From Sistotremastrum niveocremeum HHB9708 (Eukaryota; Basidiomycota; Agaricomycetes; Sistotremastrales; Sistotremastraceae): a DNA stretch of 55,223 nt. The notes under the pieces are model-generated. The model did no database searches and had not been told where the DNA came from. It saw only the letters and a list, made by a program, of their open reading frames with translations. Where the stretch lies: the NCBI GenBank assembly GCA_001630475.1, contig KV419403.1, forward strand, positions 908,926-964,148, in the 5' to 3' direction. Each line of letters starts with the position of its first letter. Position 1 is the first letter of the stretch. The translations under genes and the position numbers were made by a program. Below are positions 24,254 through 34,689 of the stretch, piece by piece.

Positions 24254-24664
24254 GTGTCTCTGCCGATTTCCCAACTCCTGCAGTCCCTCAACACACGTTC
24301 AAACGCCCTGATCCAATCGGGACGCGATTCGGTCAATTCGGGAGGGTTCGTCGGAGAGAACCCGAAAACACCCAATGCTCAGCGTCTAAATCCGCTGAGC
24401 TACGACTGGTCCATTTCGTCGAGTATCTTCGAGTTCGGGGCCGAGTTGATACAGCGTTTATAGAGACTTCGGGGCCGGTTGTGGGACAGCCTCTCCTCTC
24501 AGCGAGGAATAGTGCGTGTCCTGGACGGCTGTAGAGCTGCATCGCCACTCGATTCGATTGTTTGGGTCGGAGGCTGTTTGGACAGGCACCAGGGCGTAGA
24601 GGGGTTGATCGAAGAGAGGAAGACGAAGATCAAGGAGTTCTCAGGTATCGAGGCTGAGGAGTGA
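24254..24664 (+). pseudogene. Possible decayed ORF with in-frame TAG
   Basis: One frame reads as plausible protein (LPISQLLQSLNTRSNALIQS ... YDWSISSSIFEFGAELIQRL), meets TAG at 24461-24463, then continues open to 24664 with a helical-looking stretch (GLIEERKTKIKEFSGIEAEE). No in-frame ATG is available: the codon upstream of the GTG at 24254 is TAG. An overlapping frame is also open (ATG at 24244, through about 24530), so either could be the trace of a gene. No homologue recognised. Listed only as a candidate remnant. Confidence 0.25.
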
Positions 24665-24877
24665 AGATGCCGTAAGGTGACTTCCGATTGGTTTCCTCTG
24701 AATGGTGCTCACCGGGACACTCGTCATATTGTGGGTATTTCCTTTCTTGATTCACAGCACCCTATGTAGTCTCGGTTCGAGACTGGTCGGAATCAGCAAG
24801 TTTCTGTATTCAAGGAAATACATGTACGAGGCTCGGTTCCTGATCACGCAATTCCGGGAGAAGAAGGGATGCTCGTA

Positions 24878-25308
24878 TCAATCTTCCGGCGCCTGAGAAT
24901 GAATAGATGTTCCTGAACTCTGTATAACTGATCTGCTCGATCAAAAAATAGAAGTTGAACGAGGCTCAAACACGTACGACGCCAGGAGCCGACACCACCA
25001 ATTTCAGCCGCCGGGAAATAAGTGCTCGAGAGCAAGGCACGAATCAATACACCACTCGAAAGCTTGATTTCGACGGTGAGACGATCGATTGTGCCTATGG
25101 TTCCTTGGAAGGTGGATTGGCCTATTAGGTCTCCGAAGTTGTTGAAGTAAACTGTGGCGTATTGGGAGGAGAGGGGGATGTTGTTGCCTGAGTGAGAGGA
25201 GATGGAACCGGTGTATTCGAAGCTGAGAGATCCGATGTTGAATCTTGCGTAGATCGAGTGATTGGGAGGGAGAGGTTGGTATTCGAATATGCCGCTTAAT
25301 TCGGACAT
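24878..25308 (-). CDS. Small beta-rich protein, family D member 4
   Basis: Exon 1 is 25308-24978 (331 nt, identical in length to members 5 and 6). Exon 2 is placed at 24912-24878, giving 121 aa, but two other acceptors are possible, so the last dozen residues are uncertain. The body is MSELSGIFEYQPLPPN, LSFEYTGSISS, NNFGDLIGQSTFQGTIG, SSTYFPAAEIGGVGSW. A likely 5' UTR intron is at 25322-25375. Its 5' end, including that intron, was copied to 52.2 kb. Function unknown. Confidence 0.72.
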
Positions 25309-25551
25309 TGGTTCGAAGCTCCTGTTTCGAGATGAGTTTGCGATGTCTGGGAAGCATATGAACGAGAAGACAGACCTGATAGTGGTTGGCAGAGGCGGTG
25401 AGAAGTGAGAAGCTAAGTCGATCAAAGCATCGTACAGAAGGCGCTTCGTTTTAAGGCGACTTCGAATATCAGGAACAGTGTTCTGAGAGAAACCCTAGTT
25501 GCCGAGTGATAACGGAGTATTCTATCGATAATCCATCCAAATTCATCAACT

Positions 25552-25630
25552 TCGTGCCTGCTCTAGAATATGAGACGGGAGCGCCCCGGGTGTGCATTGG
25601 CTGCAAGTTTAAACGTTTACAGCGATTCTC
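25552..25630 (-). promoter_or_regulatory. Conserved block with CCAAT box upstream of family D member 4
   Basis: A 79 bp stretch reading, on the minus strand, GAGAATCGC...GGCACGA. It lies about 245-320 bp upstream of the member 4 ATG and is repeated at 51996-52074 with three differences. It contains CCAAT (plus strand ATTGG at 25596-25600) in the orientation of member 4. The coding exons of members 5 and 6 in the same duplication differ more, so the block looks constrained. Promoter function is inference. Confidence 0.45.
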
Positions 25631-25778
25631 ATGTATGGGACACTGCAAGCAATCCATGAAATACTTGAAAACTCACTTCGAACGTGCTACAGCAATCCAT
25701 ATCCTAATTGATGATTGGAGAGGAAAGCCAAGACTAGCCAGGAGGATGTAATATCGGAATGTGAAAGCCGTTTGAAGT

Positions 25779-26223
25779 TTACAACTCTGTGCCAGCGGGG
25801 TTGAATACTAGTGCATCGTTCTTCATTTCGTCTCCGAAGGCTACGATTATCAATCAAAACCGTGTCAACGGATAGAATGCTTTCGAACGCACTGTGATTC
25901 CATTCACCATTACCGCTGAAATCCGCCGGTGGGAAATAGGCACTTAAAAGGACCACACGAATCGTGACACCATTCAAAAAATTGACCAATGTAGTGAACT
26001 GGTCTCTCCCCATGCTTCCCTGGAATGTAGAAGGGTCTTTGAGGTCTTCGAGCGTGTCGAAAATAAGCCAGGCTTCGTTGGAGCGGATGGAGCGGATTGG
26101 CGTTGTGTTGGATGTGATGGGACCTTTGTAGGTGAACACAAGAGGTCCGAACGAGAAAGTGGCCTCAATTTCTCTGAGAGGGAATAGAGGTTGGATTTCG
26201 AGTGTCCCTTTGGGTTCTGACAT
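25779..26223 (-). CDS. Small beta-rich protein, family D member 5
   Basis: Exons 26223-25893 and 25840-25779 (130 aa). Body: MSEPKGTLEIQPLFPLREIE, LVFTYKGPIT, FDTLEDLKDPSTFQGSMG, NGVTIRVVLLSAYFPPADFS. It ends FGDEMKNDALVFNPAGTEL. The splice donor follows GNGEWNH, the family G.G.W motif. The 5' UTR intron is 26230-26284 with a GTGAGTACTAAC start that contains a near-perfect branch site. It has a near twin on the other strand at 51.4 kb. Confidence 0.78.
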
Positions 26224-26839
26224 AGGATACTTGGGCGATGATAGGATAAGTGAGACAATAGACATTGGTAGGGTTAGTACTCACCGAATGAGATATTTAC
26301 AGACTTTCACAGAGTGATATGTGGTGTGAGTGAGCGTCCTTAGTTTCGAAGTATTTCAACAGATGGAAGTCGACGGCACTTGTGCAGAAGCAAGGTAGGA
26401 TCAAGTCGGAGTAGGATCCTGATCGAACGTGGTTCCCGTAATGGGTAATATAATCAACCAAGTCCTTCCTATACTTTTCACGACTCCATCTCCCGGACGA
26501 AGATCTCTTAAGTCTTGAAATAGAACCTCCATTCATCCTCCTCGTTATCGGACTCTAGTCACTCTATCGAATGGACCGTATGGATTCTATAGATCCTGAA
26601 CTGCTTTATCAGCAACCGAATTGCTCTTCGCAATAGAGGAAACCTACAATATTGCCTTCAATTCCGGCTTCTTCGTCAGCTACTTTTCCAAATCGACCCA
26701 AATTCGAAAAAAAGCTTTGAAATTCATTCTATTCGCTCAAGTGGGGACCATACGGAGTCAAGGTAATCCGCCTTCAATTTTGTGGTTCCGATGACGTCTG
26801 AACGGTTGACACATCAACACAAGATATTGGGAGACCGAT

Positions 26840-26965
26840 ATGCGGTGGAAAAGGCATACACCGTGAGCGATGGTTGGCGACTGGTTGGTCGGAGCGAGTT
26901 TCGAATGATCGACGAAGGACGGTTGAGATAAATAGGATGTTGCAGCACTTTTTACGGAATAGACG
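26840..26965 (-). pseudogene. GNAT relic fragment
   Basis: On the minus strand about 100 bp aligns with the third exon of the GNAT relic at 2.2-2.9 kb. The clearest run is the DNA corresponding to IYTILRLISFQTHSAKSIV, read here as ISTVLRRSFETRSDQPVAN. No other GNAT exon was found next to it. Extent is approximate. Confidence 0.45.
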
Positions 26966-27370
26966 ACGTGGTGATGCGTACTGTGGGCGGAAATCAGTCA
27001 TGATAGCGTTGGTATTGACGATAACGCACCTTCCATACTAGTACGTTCGTCTCGATTAGCTAGATAGCAAGAACCTCTTGGATGATTCCATCTTCGGCGA
27101 GAATTAAACAATAACCGGGGCTTCAACTTGATCATTTCAGGTTGATTCCAGAGCCGACTTCAAATCGGTGAACATTCACGACACGCAACATGCCCGTCTG
27201 AGCCGACAAAGATTATTTGATTTCGGTGGATATTCCAGATTTTATCAGTGCTCAGCGGGAGTTTCTAGAGAGCGGGAACACGAGATGAGAAACTGTCAGG
27301 TGACCGACGACGGCAGTGGTCGGGATTCGGAAGAACTTCAACTTCATTTGCGTGGCAACTCAGACTGAGC

Positions 27371-29187
27371 ATGGCCCAAAATCCCCTCGACCACATTAAC
27401 CGCATTCCAGATGAAATGATCGCACAAATAATGGAGCTATATACATACGAAGACGATCTTCAGGACTTGATCAGAACGCCGGAACCATCGAGTCCATCTC
27501 TTTCGGCCAATACTAAGCAGAACTCCATTCCTCATGTCAACAAGCCAGATCAGATATCTTCCGTGTGAGTCCTATGCCTCTCATCGCATATTTCAATTCA
27601 AAAATTCTCGGTTCGATAAGATGCAGGAGATGGCGATATATTGCTCTGAATACACCTCGCTTATGGGCTCAGTTCCATCTCTCCTGGCCTGCGAGCGTGG
27701 TATCCACTTACATGGTTCGTTCCGGATCGGCACCTCTGGCTCTTGGAATAGATGGGGTTTCTTTCAGACAAGAGCTTCTAGCCGGGGAATCCGATAATGG
27801 AACTGCGACCGCGACGAACGCTGAGCGCATCATACAGTCCCTATCCGAGTCCAACTCCTGTCACAGAATATGTCGACTCAGCATCCAATCTCTACGTCAT
27901 CCCATCCCTAGATCCTTCCTATCTTTTGCCACATCCATATTCTCTTCCGATCTTCCAGTGACTACGCCCAACATGTCCCAACTCCACTTCGAGTCTATGG
28001 AGCTTGCGCCTGGAGCCCATCCCCTGATCATATCGCTGGCTCATCTCCCTCGCCTCTCCGACATCAAATTTTTGAAGAATATTTCACTCAGATCTACGTT
28101 CCCCTCTCCATGTCTGTTATCCCACGTGCACGCAGATTGTGAGGAGATTTCAAGCACCCATCTCGTTCAATTTCTCAAGTCGTGTCCTTTACTCGAGGAT
28201 GTGGTCCTCGTACAGAAAGACGTGAATGACTATCCCTCTGCAGAGGTTGAAGAAGACCACCCCACCGATGAGTCCGATGTGACGAGCGATCACAACTGCC
28301 AGGGCCTTCCGAACCAGTCGCCCCCATCGAATCTTCCATTTCCCCTTCCCCATCTCAAAAATCTGACCCTCCGATGGACCGACACAAGCTATGCCGAAGC
28401 GGTATTATCAAATTTCTTGTTCCCCCCATCTGCATCCATCTCCCTCGCGATAAAGCGTAGCGAAGACCAGAGTGTCGTCTCCGCTCTCCCTGCTCCCCTT
28501 CTCACTTTTCTCACTCACTCTCATACCCTATCCATCACCGTCGAACCCCTCAGATGGTGGCCGATCTCATTTTCGCTCGACTTCAAATCCTCATTATATC
28601 CTCGAATCAGCGTCGAGTTTAACGAATACTTGCGCATGCCAGGTCATAGCCTTGGACACTCCACTGAAGATGAGAAACAATGGATGATCGAAGATACGGA
28701 CGCTATCTTTGATTCCCTTACACATCGAGTGCCTTTGAATCAACTCAAAGAACTCGAAATCTCTGCTCGATGTCTCCACTCTGTCGATGCAGGGATCCTA
28801 TCGACATTCCTAGCAAACATCTCCCTCGTCGAACGCCTGTCAGTCGGTACCATCGATGCCGACATCATCCTCACCGCCATATCTTCGGGCCCTCACAATA
28901 CAGTCGACAAAACCATCAGACATCCGCTCCCGAAACTTCACTTCCTCGACCTCCAAAATTCTCGATTCTCACTTGACTTACTCGAAAGCGTTCTACTCGA
29001 TCGAGAAGATTGGGCAGCAGAGATGTCTGGGATTAAATTCATGCGTGACAAATCGCTTGACATGTGGAGTGATGACGATGGGAGGACGGCTGAGGATGTG
29101 TTGACGAATTTGAAGTGGTATGGAACTGAAATCGAAGGGGGAAACTGGACAGAGAGCTCGGTTGATTCGGAGGAAGAGGATTACTAA
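27371..29187 (+). CDS. F-box-like / LRR-type protein, copy 8
   Basis: Exons 27371-27564 and 27621-29187 (586 aa), intron 27565-27620 in phase 2. F-box-like halves: INRIPDEMIAQIMELYTYE and CRRWRYIALNTPRLWAQFHL. Body: LAHLPRLSDIKFL, LPHLKNLTLRWTDTSYAE, LPKLHFLDLQNSRFSLDLLE. A short acidic end (VDSEEEDY) replaces the long tails of copies 2 and 3. Same subfamily as those two despite lying 19 kb away, separated by the GNAT and family D cluster. Predicted SCF receptor. Confidence 0.86.
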
Positions 29188-30400
29188 CGACAGGGACAAA
29201 CATGAGAGTAAAGATGAAGATAGCCCTCGCTTTGGAGGCACAAGGATACGAAAGGTCGGCTCGCGCAATGTCAAGCACACTATTCTTCGTTCCAAATTCT
29301 GTAAACAAACATAATTCGATATTATGACAAGGTACATAGTGGAAATCCGGTTACTTCCTCTATTTAGATTGGACGTAGAGGGAAGCCCATTACTTGAGAT
29401 GAAGAACTGAAAGGCACATGACGTCGAAGATTTCAAAGCGATGAAAGACAGATTCAATCGAGAAAATAGTGTTCTCCTTACGATCCAGATAGAGGCCATA
29501 GATGTAAACGAAGCGATGGTGCCAGCATTAGATCTCCGGTTTGAAGGTAGTACGATATCAGAGGATCATGAATAATAGTACGCAGGGAATGAATCGAGGT
29601 AACGGCCTGTTGCTTCATGGATAGCTATAATCTTCGCCCCGAGACTGGAAAATATGCAGATATTAGACGAGGGAGTGCGAGGACGGCCATTCGGGGATCT
29701 AGAACGTAGTCTCACAGGACCGCAGCATATTGATGATTTCTGAGTAAGGGAAAAGGTTCTGAAAGAGTAAGACCAGACGAAGGGGAAGCTTACTACTGGT
29801 AATGACGATGTCAGACTGTTTTTGACGACGACAGAACTCCGAGCAAAGGCGCACCACCGAGAGCCACTTTCGTCTCCCATCTAATTCTATCCAACCTCTA
29901 AGCTCTGGCTGTCGACGTTCAAGACCGATGGTGTTCGGGCGAGTCATTGACATCCGAACGTTCGTAGAAGAAACCCCAGAGTCCCAGACGATTGAGAACG
30001 TTTTCGCGGATTCGAAGATAGGTCAAAGCAGTAAACAAAGTGGAACGATCTTGCCTCGAAGTATGGAAGCCAAAGAGAGGAAGAGAGCGTCGAGTTGGAT
30101 GCCTCAGCGAGTCGTCGGCGTCGTTGAGTGTCTCGTCATCGTGCTGAGCAAAGCCGGGTCGGGGTTTCAAAAAAATGAGACGGCACCGACTCAAGCCGAG
30201 TCAAACGCCAATGCGTTCAACTTCAAGTCGACGCGTACGCAACGTCTGATCGACAGGGCTCACTCGTCGCGTCGCATGTGTTCGATCGATGAAGTGCTTC
30301 GAAGTATGCGGTGTAGCTGCTGCGAAATGTCACTTAAAATTTTTCTGCGCATAGGCGAAATTCTGACTGCGTGAATCCATCTTACGCGTCGCTCACCCTA
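29188..30400. other. Gene-poor stretch after F-box copy 8
   Basis: No gene is supported on either strand. Open frames up to about 150 codons occur but lack relatives in the window and consistent splice signals. Confidence 0.45.
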
Positions 30401-30429
30401 AGATGCATTCAATCCGTGGAACGGCGGTA

Positions 30430-32100
30430 TCATGCTTGGTTCGACTCTATATCCCTATATCCCTAGAGGTATCCTTGACGCGTATGATCCAGCGAACCGC
30501 GAAAAATATCGGATCTATCTCAACTGTCGCCGATTTATCTGTGCGGAATCATCACGCCATCCTTGTCGACCGAATATCTACAGCAACATCTGGCTACATC
30601 TGACGATTCCCAGGGTTGTGGTCTCATGTTCTCGTGTATCTGAGATACTCCCTGTTTCGAGACTACTGTCAACAGCGAGCTTTGTTCCGCCTCCGAATTC
30701 GGAATCGAGCCATCTCGGATCTCATTCAAAACATCACATCCAGGTGCAAATACTTCCGCTGAGTATACGTCTACTGAGAAGAATCTTCACATTCGGTTTC
30801 ATAAAGCATTCAGTTCTCGAAGGATGTTTCTTTCTTCGATTCCCATTGCGCGGTTATGGCACGACTGTGTCGCCGACTCGCCGACTGGTGATACTCTCTG
30901 GTGCCTGAATCTTGTCAAGGGGACGGGTCAGAGTCATGAAATGAGAAATTACATGTGATAGAGAGGTCAGTGAGTCCATCCTCGATGTGTAGACGCTGAT
31001 TTATCTTCCTCTAGAGATCCGAATACACAAAACCGAAACTAGTGGACTCGCTGCCCCTTCGAATCATGCCTTCGTTCGAGATGCACGATTGATATGCTTC
31101 TTCGTAGCCCCTCATTACGTCAAATCAGACTATTGTTCTATCTTTCAGACGCTCAATGGTATCACGCTAGCGAAGGAAGATTCATCCGATACACACCATT
31201 CGTTCGTCAACCACTCTTATCGAGACTCGACTTCGGCCGATGATTCTCTTTGCCAATCCTGTCATTCACAAGAGCTCCGTATCTGAAACACGACCTGCGA
31301 CACCCCAACCGTCTTTCTTCACCCCAGAAAATCTCAGCCACCCTTCCTAGAATTGCGACTCGGCTCCGTCAATCTCGGAACGCTCGTCTATATTGCTAAC
31401 TGAGCGATAGTTGCTTGCTGAGCAGTTTTACAACTCTTCCGTCGGTCCGCTGGAAGCCTATCTCATAGGTTTATTCGTTCCAGTGTCTCGGCAACGCTGC
31501 GTACAACTTTCTGCGTCGTTTCAGAGAGCTCTTGACATCTTCCCTAATGCTTCTATCTCGCGCTATCACTTCAGCAATGGCGCCAGAATATCTATCTCAG
31601 CGGCTAGATCTAGTGCTACGAAACTCTCATGAACAAGACTTTCGCTTCGGGGCCGAATTTCTCGATCTACGAGGCGTGAACTGTATCCGAAGACTATTTC
31701 GCAAACCTTCTGGCAACTCAGGAATGAATATTGCAGAATGCTGTGGAACATCTACGTTATCCGCGGATCATATGACGCTGACCATGTCATGACCAGGGTC
31801 TCTTCACCATCTTCCCCACTTGGAAAATCTTGCTCCGTCTGTCCCTTCATGTCCCTATCTCGTTTCGCCCTGCTTCAGCATTCATAGCCTCATATACACT
31901 CTTTTTTGCGAGTTCGTTGAAGTTTTTTTTCTGTTGCGAGAATACATAAGCCGGCTTGGACGTTTCATCTCCGTCACTTCTCGGGTATCATGCGGTTCTG
32001 CTCCAAGGTACAAGTCGCGCCCGGCAAACTTTTCCTCCAACCACGTTCGCTCTCGCGTTGATGATCTTTTCGTCAATCACTGTATAGCGTCGCTATCAAC
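30430..32100 (+). pseudogene. Possible decayed F-box-like gene
   Basis: At about 30520-30660 the plus strand reads NCRRF ... NIWLHLTIPRVVVSCSRVSE. This resembles the start of exon 2 in the intact copies (CRRWR ... LWxxIHLxWPxxVVSxYxxRS). Further on, short leucine-rich scraps (LHHLPHLENLAP near 31810) fit the same order but in different frames with stops between. No intact F-box exon 1 is seen. Extent is a guess and the whole call is weak. Confidence 0.25.
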
Positions 32101-33517
32101 AAGTCGTCCAACAGTCTAACAAGTCGCTATACCGAAAACCGGCGGACGACGGGACAGGACGCTGGGGAAGAACCTCGGATCATCAAATTGACCTGGATGG
32201 TTCTCTGAGTCATCAATCGGATCTCGTCCGCCGCTAACACCGCCCACGCTGAAATAAGGCATCCCGGCATCGACACTGAATCCAAAATTCCCTGATTGGC
32301 TATTGAAGATCTCGGCATTCGAAAAATCGAAAAATCGAAGGCGGCCGAACCGGACCCTATCGCGCGCCTCAAATGCCTAATCAGAGCGACTGTCTCAGAC
32401 CCACACTGATCCGGGGCGTTTCTGGAACACTGGATTCGCTCAGACCGATTCTCACCGTGCCATCCTCATGCGATCGGCTCGGATTCCAAGCCCTGCACTC
32501 ACGCCGTAACACTGCAAGGCCTATGTCTATGGTCCCGACTCGGCGAGCCAGTCCAACGAGCCCTCACCGAGCCAGAGGCTCATCAATCGCGAGTCGAGAG
32601 CGAGCCAGAGTCCATTCCATGATCCATGAGGGCGTTAGCGCATGCTCCAGACTCGGAAGATCGTGATCGTATATTAGCATTGCCGTTTATGGAACAAGAC
32701 GAGTTCCGAACGATCGAACGCGAACGACTCCACGCGGAACAGAAAAAGAAATGAGAAAAATAATATTGGGCTGAAAACGTGTGATGCCAGATCGACTCAA
32801 CCTTTTCGCACAGTGGGACTCAGAAGGAATCTGGTGCTGTCGTAAACCATCAGAAGAGAAGATTATCCGCGATAGGAGCCCATTCATATCCACTGCGACT
32901 CTGAATTAGAGAAAGGGCGATGTAACACATGACGATGGACGAGCACACGACGATTCCGGCAGATCGGTTTATCAGTGCGCAGGGGAGGCCCCAAGTGCTC
33001 GGCTTCTGCGGAGTTGGAGTTGCACGACACGCGCCACGAAGGTCCCTTGAGTTTCTATCTATTGCTTACAATTAGGGTCACACGTGAAAGCTCGGTAATG
33101 CTATTATAAGGTCATCAATTCAAATGACAGCTAAAACTACAATAAAGACGACAAATGTGGTCGTCGATGCGGGTATGAAACAGTGAGGGAAGGATGGCAA
33201 TGCTACAGATATACTGCTTCTATACATCTGGTAACGATCGTATTATACTCGTCCATAACAAAAATGAGAAGAAGAAGCGGAAGCGTTCAAATGTACGCAA
33301 CAGGAAGTGAATTCCTTTTTTGTTCGCAGAAGCAAACATGTGACGGTGTCCAAAGCCCCACCCAATCGCCCGAATCGGAATCAAATGCAACAAGAGGAAG
33401 AGAAAAGAAGTAAACATGAATAAGAAAGCACGAACACCAGGTGTCGACAAAGCAGAGGAAAGAAAAGCGGGACGATCGCGTGTATATGATCATGTCGTGA
33501 TGGTGATGGAGGGGTGG
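32101..33517. other. Intergenic, no gene seen
   Basis: About 1.4 kb before the stop codon of the C2HC zinc-finger gene. Nothing recognised. Confidence 0.45.
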
Positions 33518-34601
33518 TTATCTCGAGGCTTGCATCGGACTGACGGGCATGGGATCGCACAGATCTTCGATGCGACGAGGTGGGTGTCGACGAGCGTGGG
33601 AGGGGAGACCGTCAGATGCAGCGGAAGGGAGGGGAGGTGTCATCGAGGGTGATTTTACAGAGTTGGATGGGGACATACTCGTGTATGACGAGAGCGATGG
33701 TGAAGGCGAAGGAGATTGGTGATGCCCCGTATTCCACGTAGTAAGCGAACGAAGGGGAGGTAAGGAGATGGTAGAGGACGGTGACGATGAATATTCGTAT
33801 TGAGATTGTGAATACGGTGGAGGTGGGATGACGTGAGTCAGCGGCTGACGATGGTGAAGACCTGAGCGACAGGTACGCTTATGACCGTTGTAGTCACGGA
33901 AAGGCATCTGTGTCGAACAGTCATCACACACGACGACTTTTGCGGACGGATCATAGTGATGACTCGAATGAGACGACTGCATGGGATATGATACGGGAGG
34001 CGGATAGGGATATGTGTGAGACATGCGGGAATGATACGACGTGGCCGAATCAGCCGACGTCGAGAGCTGGAGGTGGTGCGTCGTGGCGGTACGAGCGTAA
34101 AACGCGTTCGACCTGCGGGAGGCAATGATCAGCATGTTGTCGAAAATGAAGCTTGGTAGGTGCCTTGGCAGAAGCCAAGGATGCCGCCGCAGCAGACAAG
34201 AGGAAGGGAGGGATAGACGAAACACACACCTGCTAGAGTACTTGCTCATAGGCGAATCCATCTCATCCTCACTGTCTTCAAGCTCATCTACCTCTCCGTC
34301 GTTCTCGTCGCCAACCATGGACATCCCAGAGTTGGGTTTGCGAGCGTGGATGATGGTGATGGCATTACGTGATCTGGCAGCCGTTGAGCTGACTGATAAC
34401 CAACGAAAAGACGACGACTTACTTGTCGAATGAGCATCCCTTCTTGTGTCGTCGCCAGTTGAATATCTTGTGAGCCCGTCCAGAAAGATGGACCCAGCGA
34501 CCACAGGCGTCGCAGAGACAGCGGTGGGCATCGAACTCGCGACATTGGGGATCAGCCTTGAGTTCAGCGATGCGGTCTGCTTCAGTTTGTTGGCCTCGCA
34601 T
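33518..34601 (-). CDS. Double C2HC zinc-finger protein, Pro/Ser-rich
   Basis: Minus-strand exons 34601-34423, 34373-34230 and 34112-33518 (305 aa). Finger 1: C30-x2-C33-x18-H52-x3-C56 (CDACGRW ... WRRHKKGC). Finger 2: C170-x2-C173-x11-H185-x3-C189 (CDDCSTQMPFRDYNGHKRTC). Between them is an acidic patch (VDELEDSEDEMD); after them a Pro/Ser/Tyr-rich, probably disordered C terminus. Likely a nuclear DNA- or protein-binding factor; no named family is claimed. The ATG at 34601 is the first in the exon with the zinc motif, and a TATATATA lies 70 bp upstream. The first intron is set at 49 bp because nearer acceptors would give about 30 bp. Confidence 0.78.
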
Positions 34602-34670
34602 GTGTATAAAAGAGGAAAAGGGTCGAGTGGAAGAAGTCGGGGAGTGAGGGAAGATCAGAGGGGGGCATCG

Positions 34671-34678
34671 TATATATA
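34671..34678 (-). promoter_or_regulatory. TATA box of the C2HC zinc-finger gene
   Basis: TATATATA about 70 bp upstream of the ATG at 34601, in a spacing that fits a fungal core promoter with a short leader. Confidence 0.5.
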
Positions 34679-34689
34679 GTAAATCCAAA

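Larger units (their letters stand above)
25280..26420 (-). repeat. Inverted segmental duplication, left copy
   Basis: Partner of 51190-52345, opposite strand. It carries the complete member 5 and the start of member 4; here the rest of member 4 is intact, so this is likely the older arrangement. Confidence 0.85.

Noticed and set aside
24770-24800. GGTTCGAGAC, similar to a tRNA B box
   Set aside because: No matching A box or cloverleaf arms could be formed around it.
29928-30374. 148-codon plus-strand open frame overlapping minus-strand frames of similar size
   Set aside because: No ATG context, domain or paralogue; both strands are equally open, which suggests chance.
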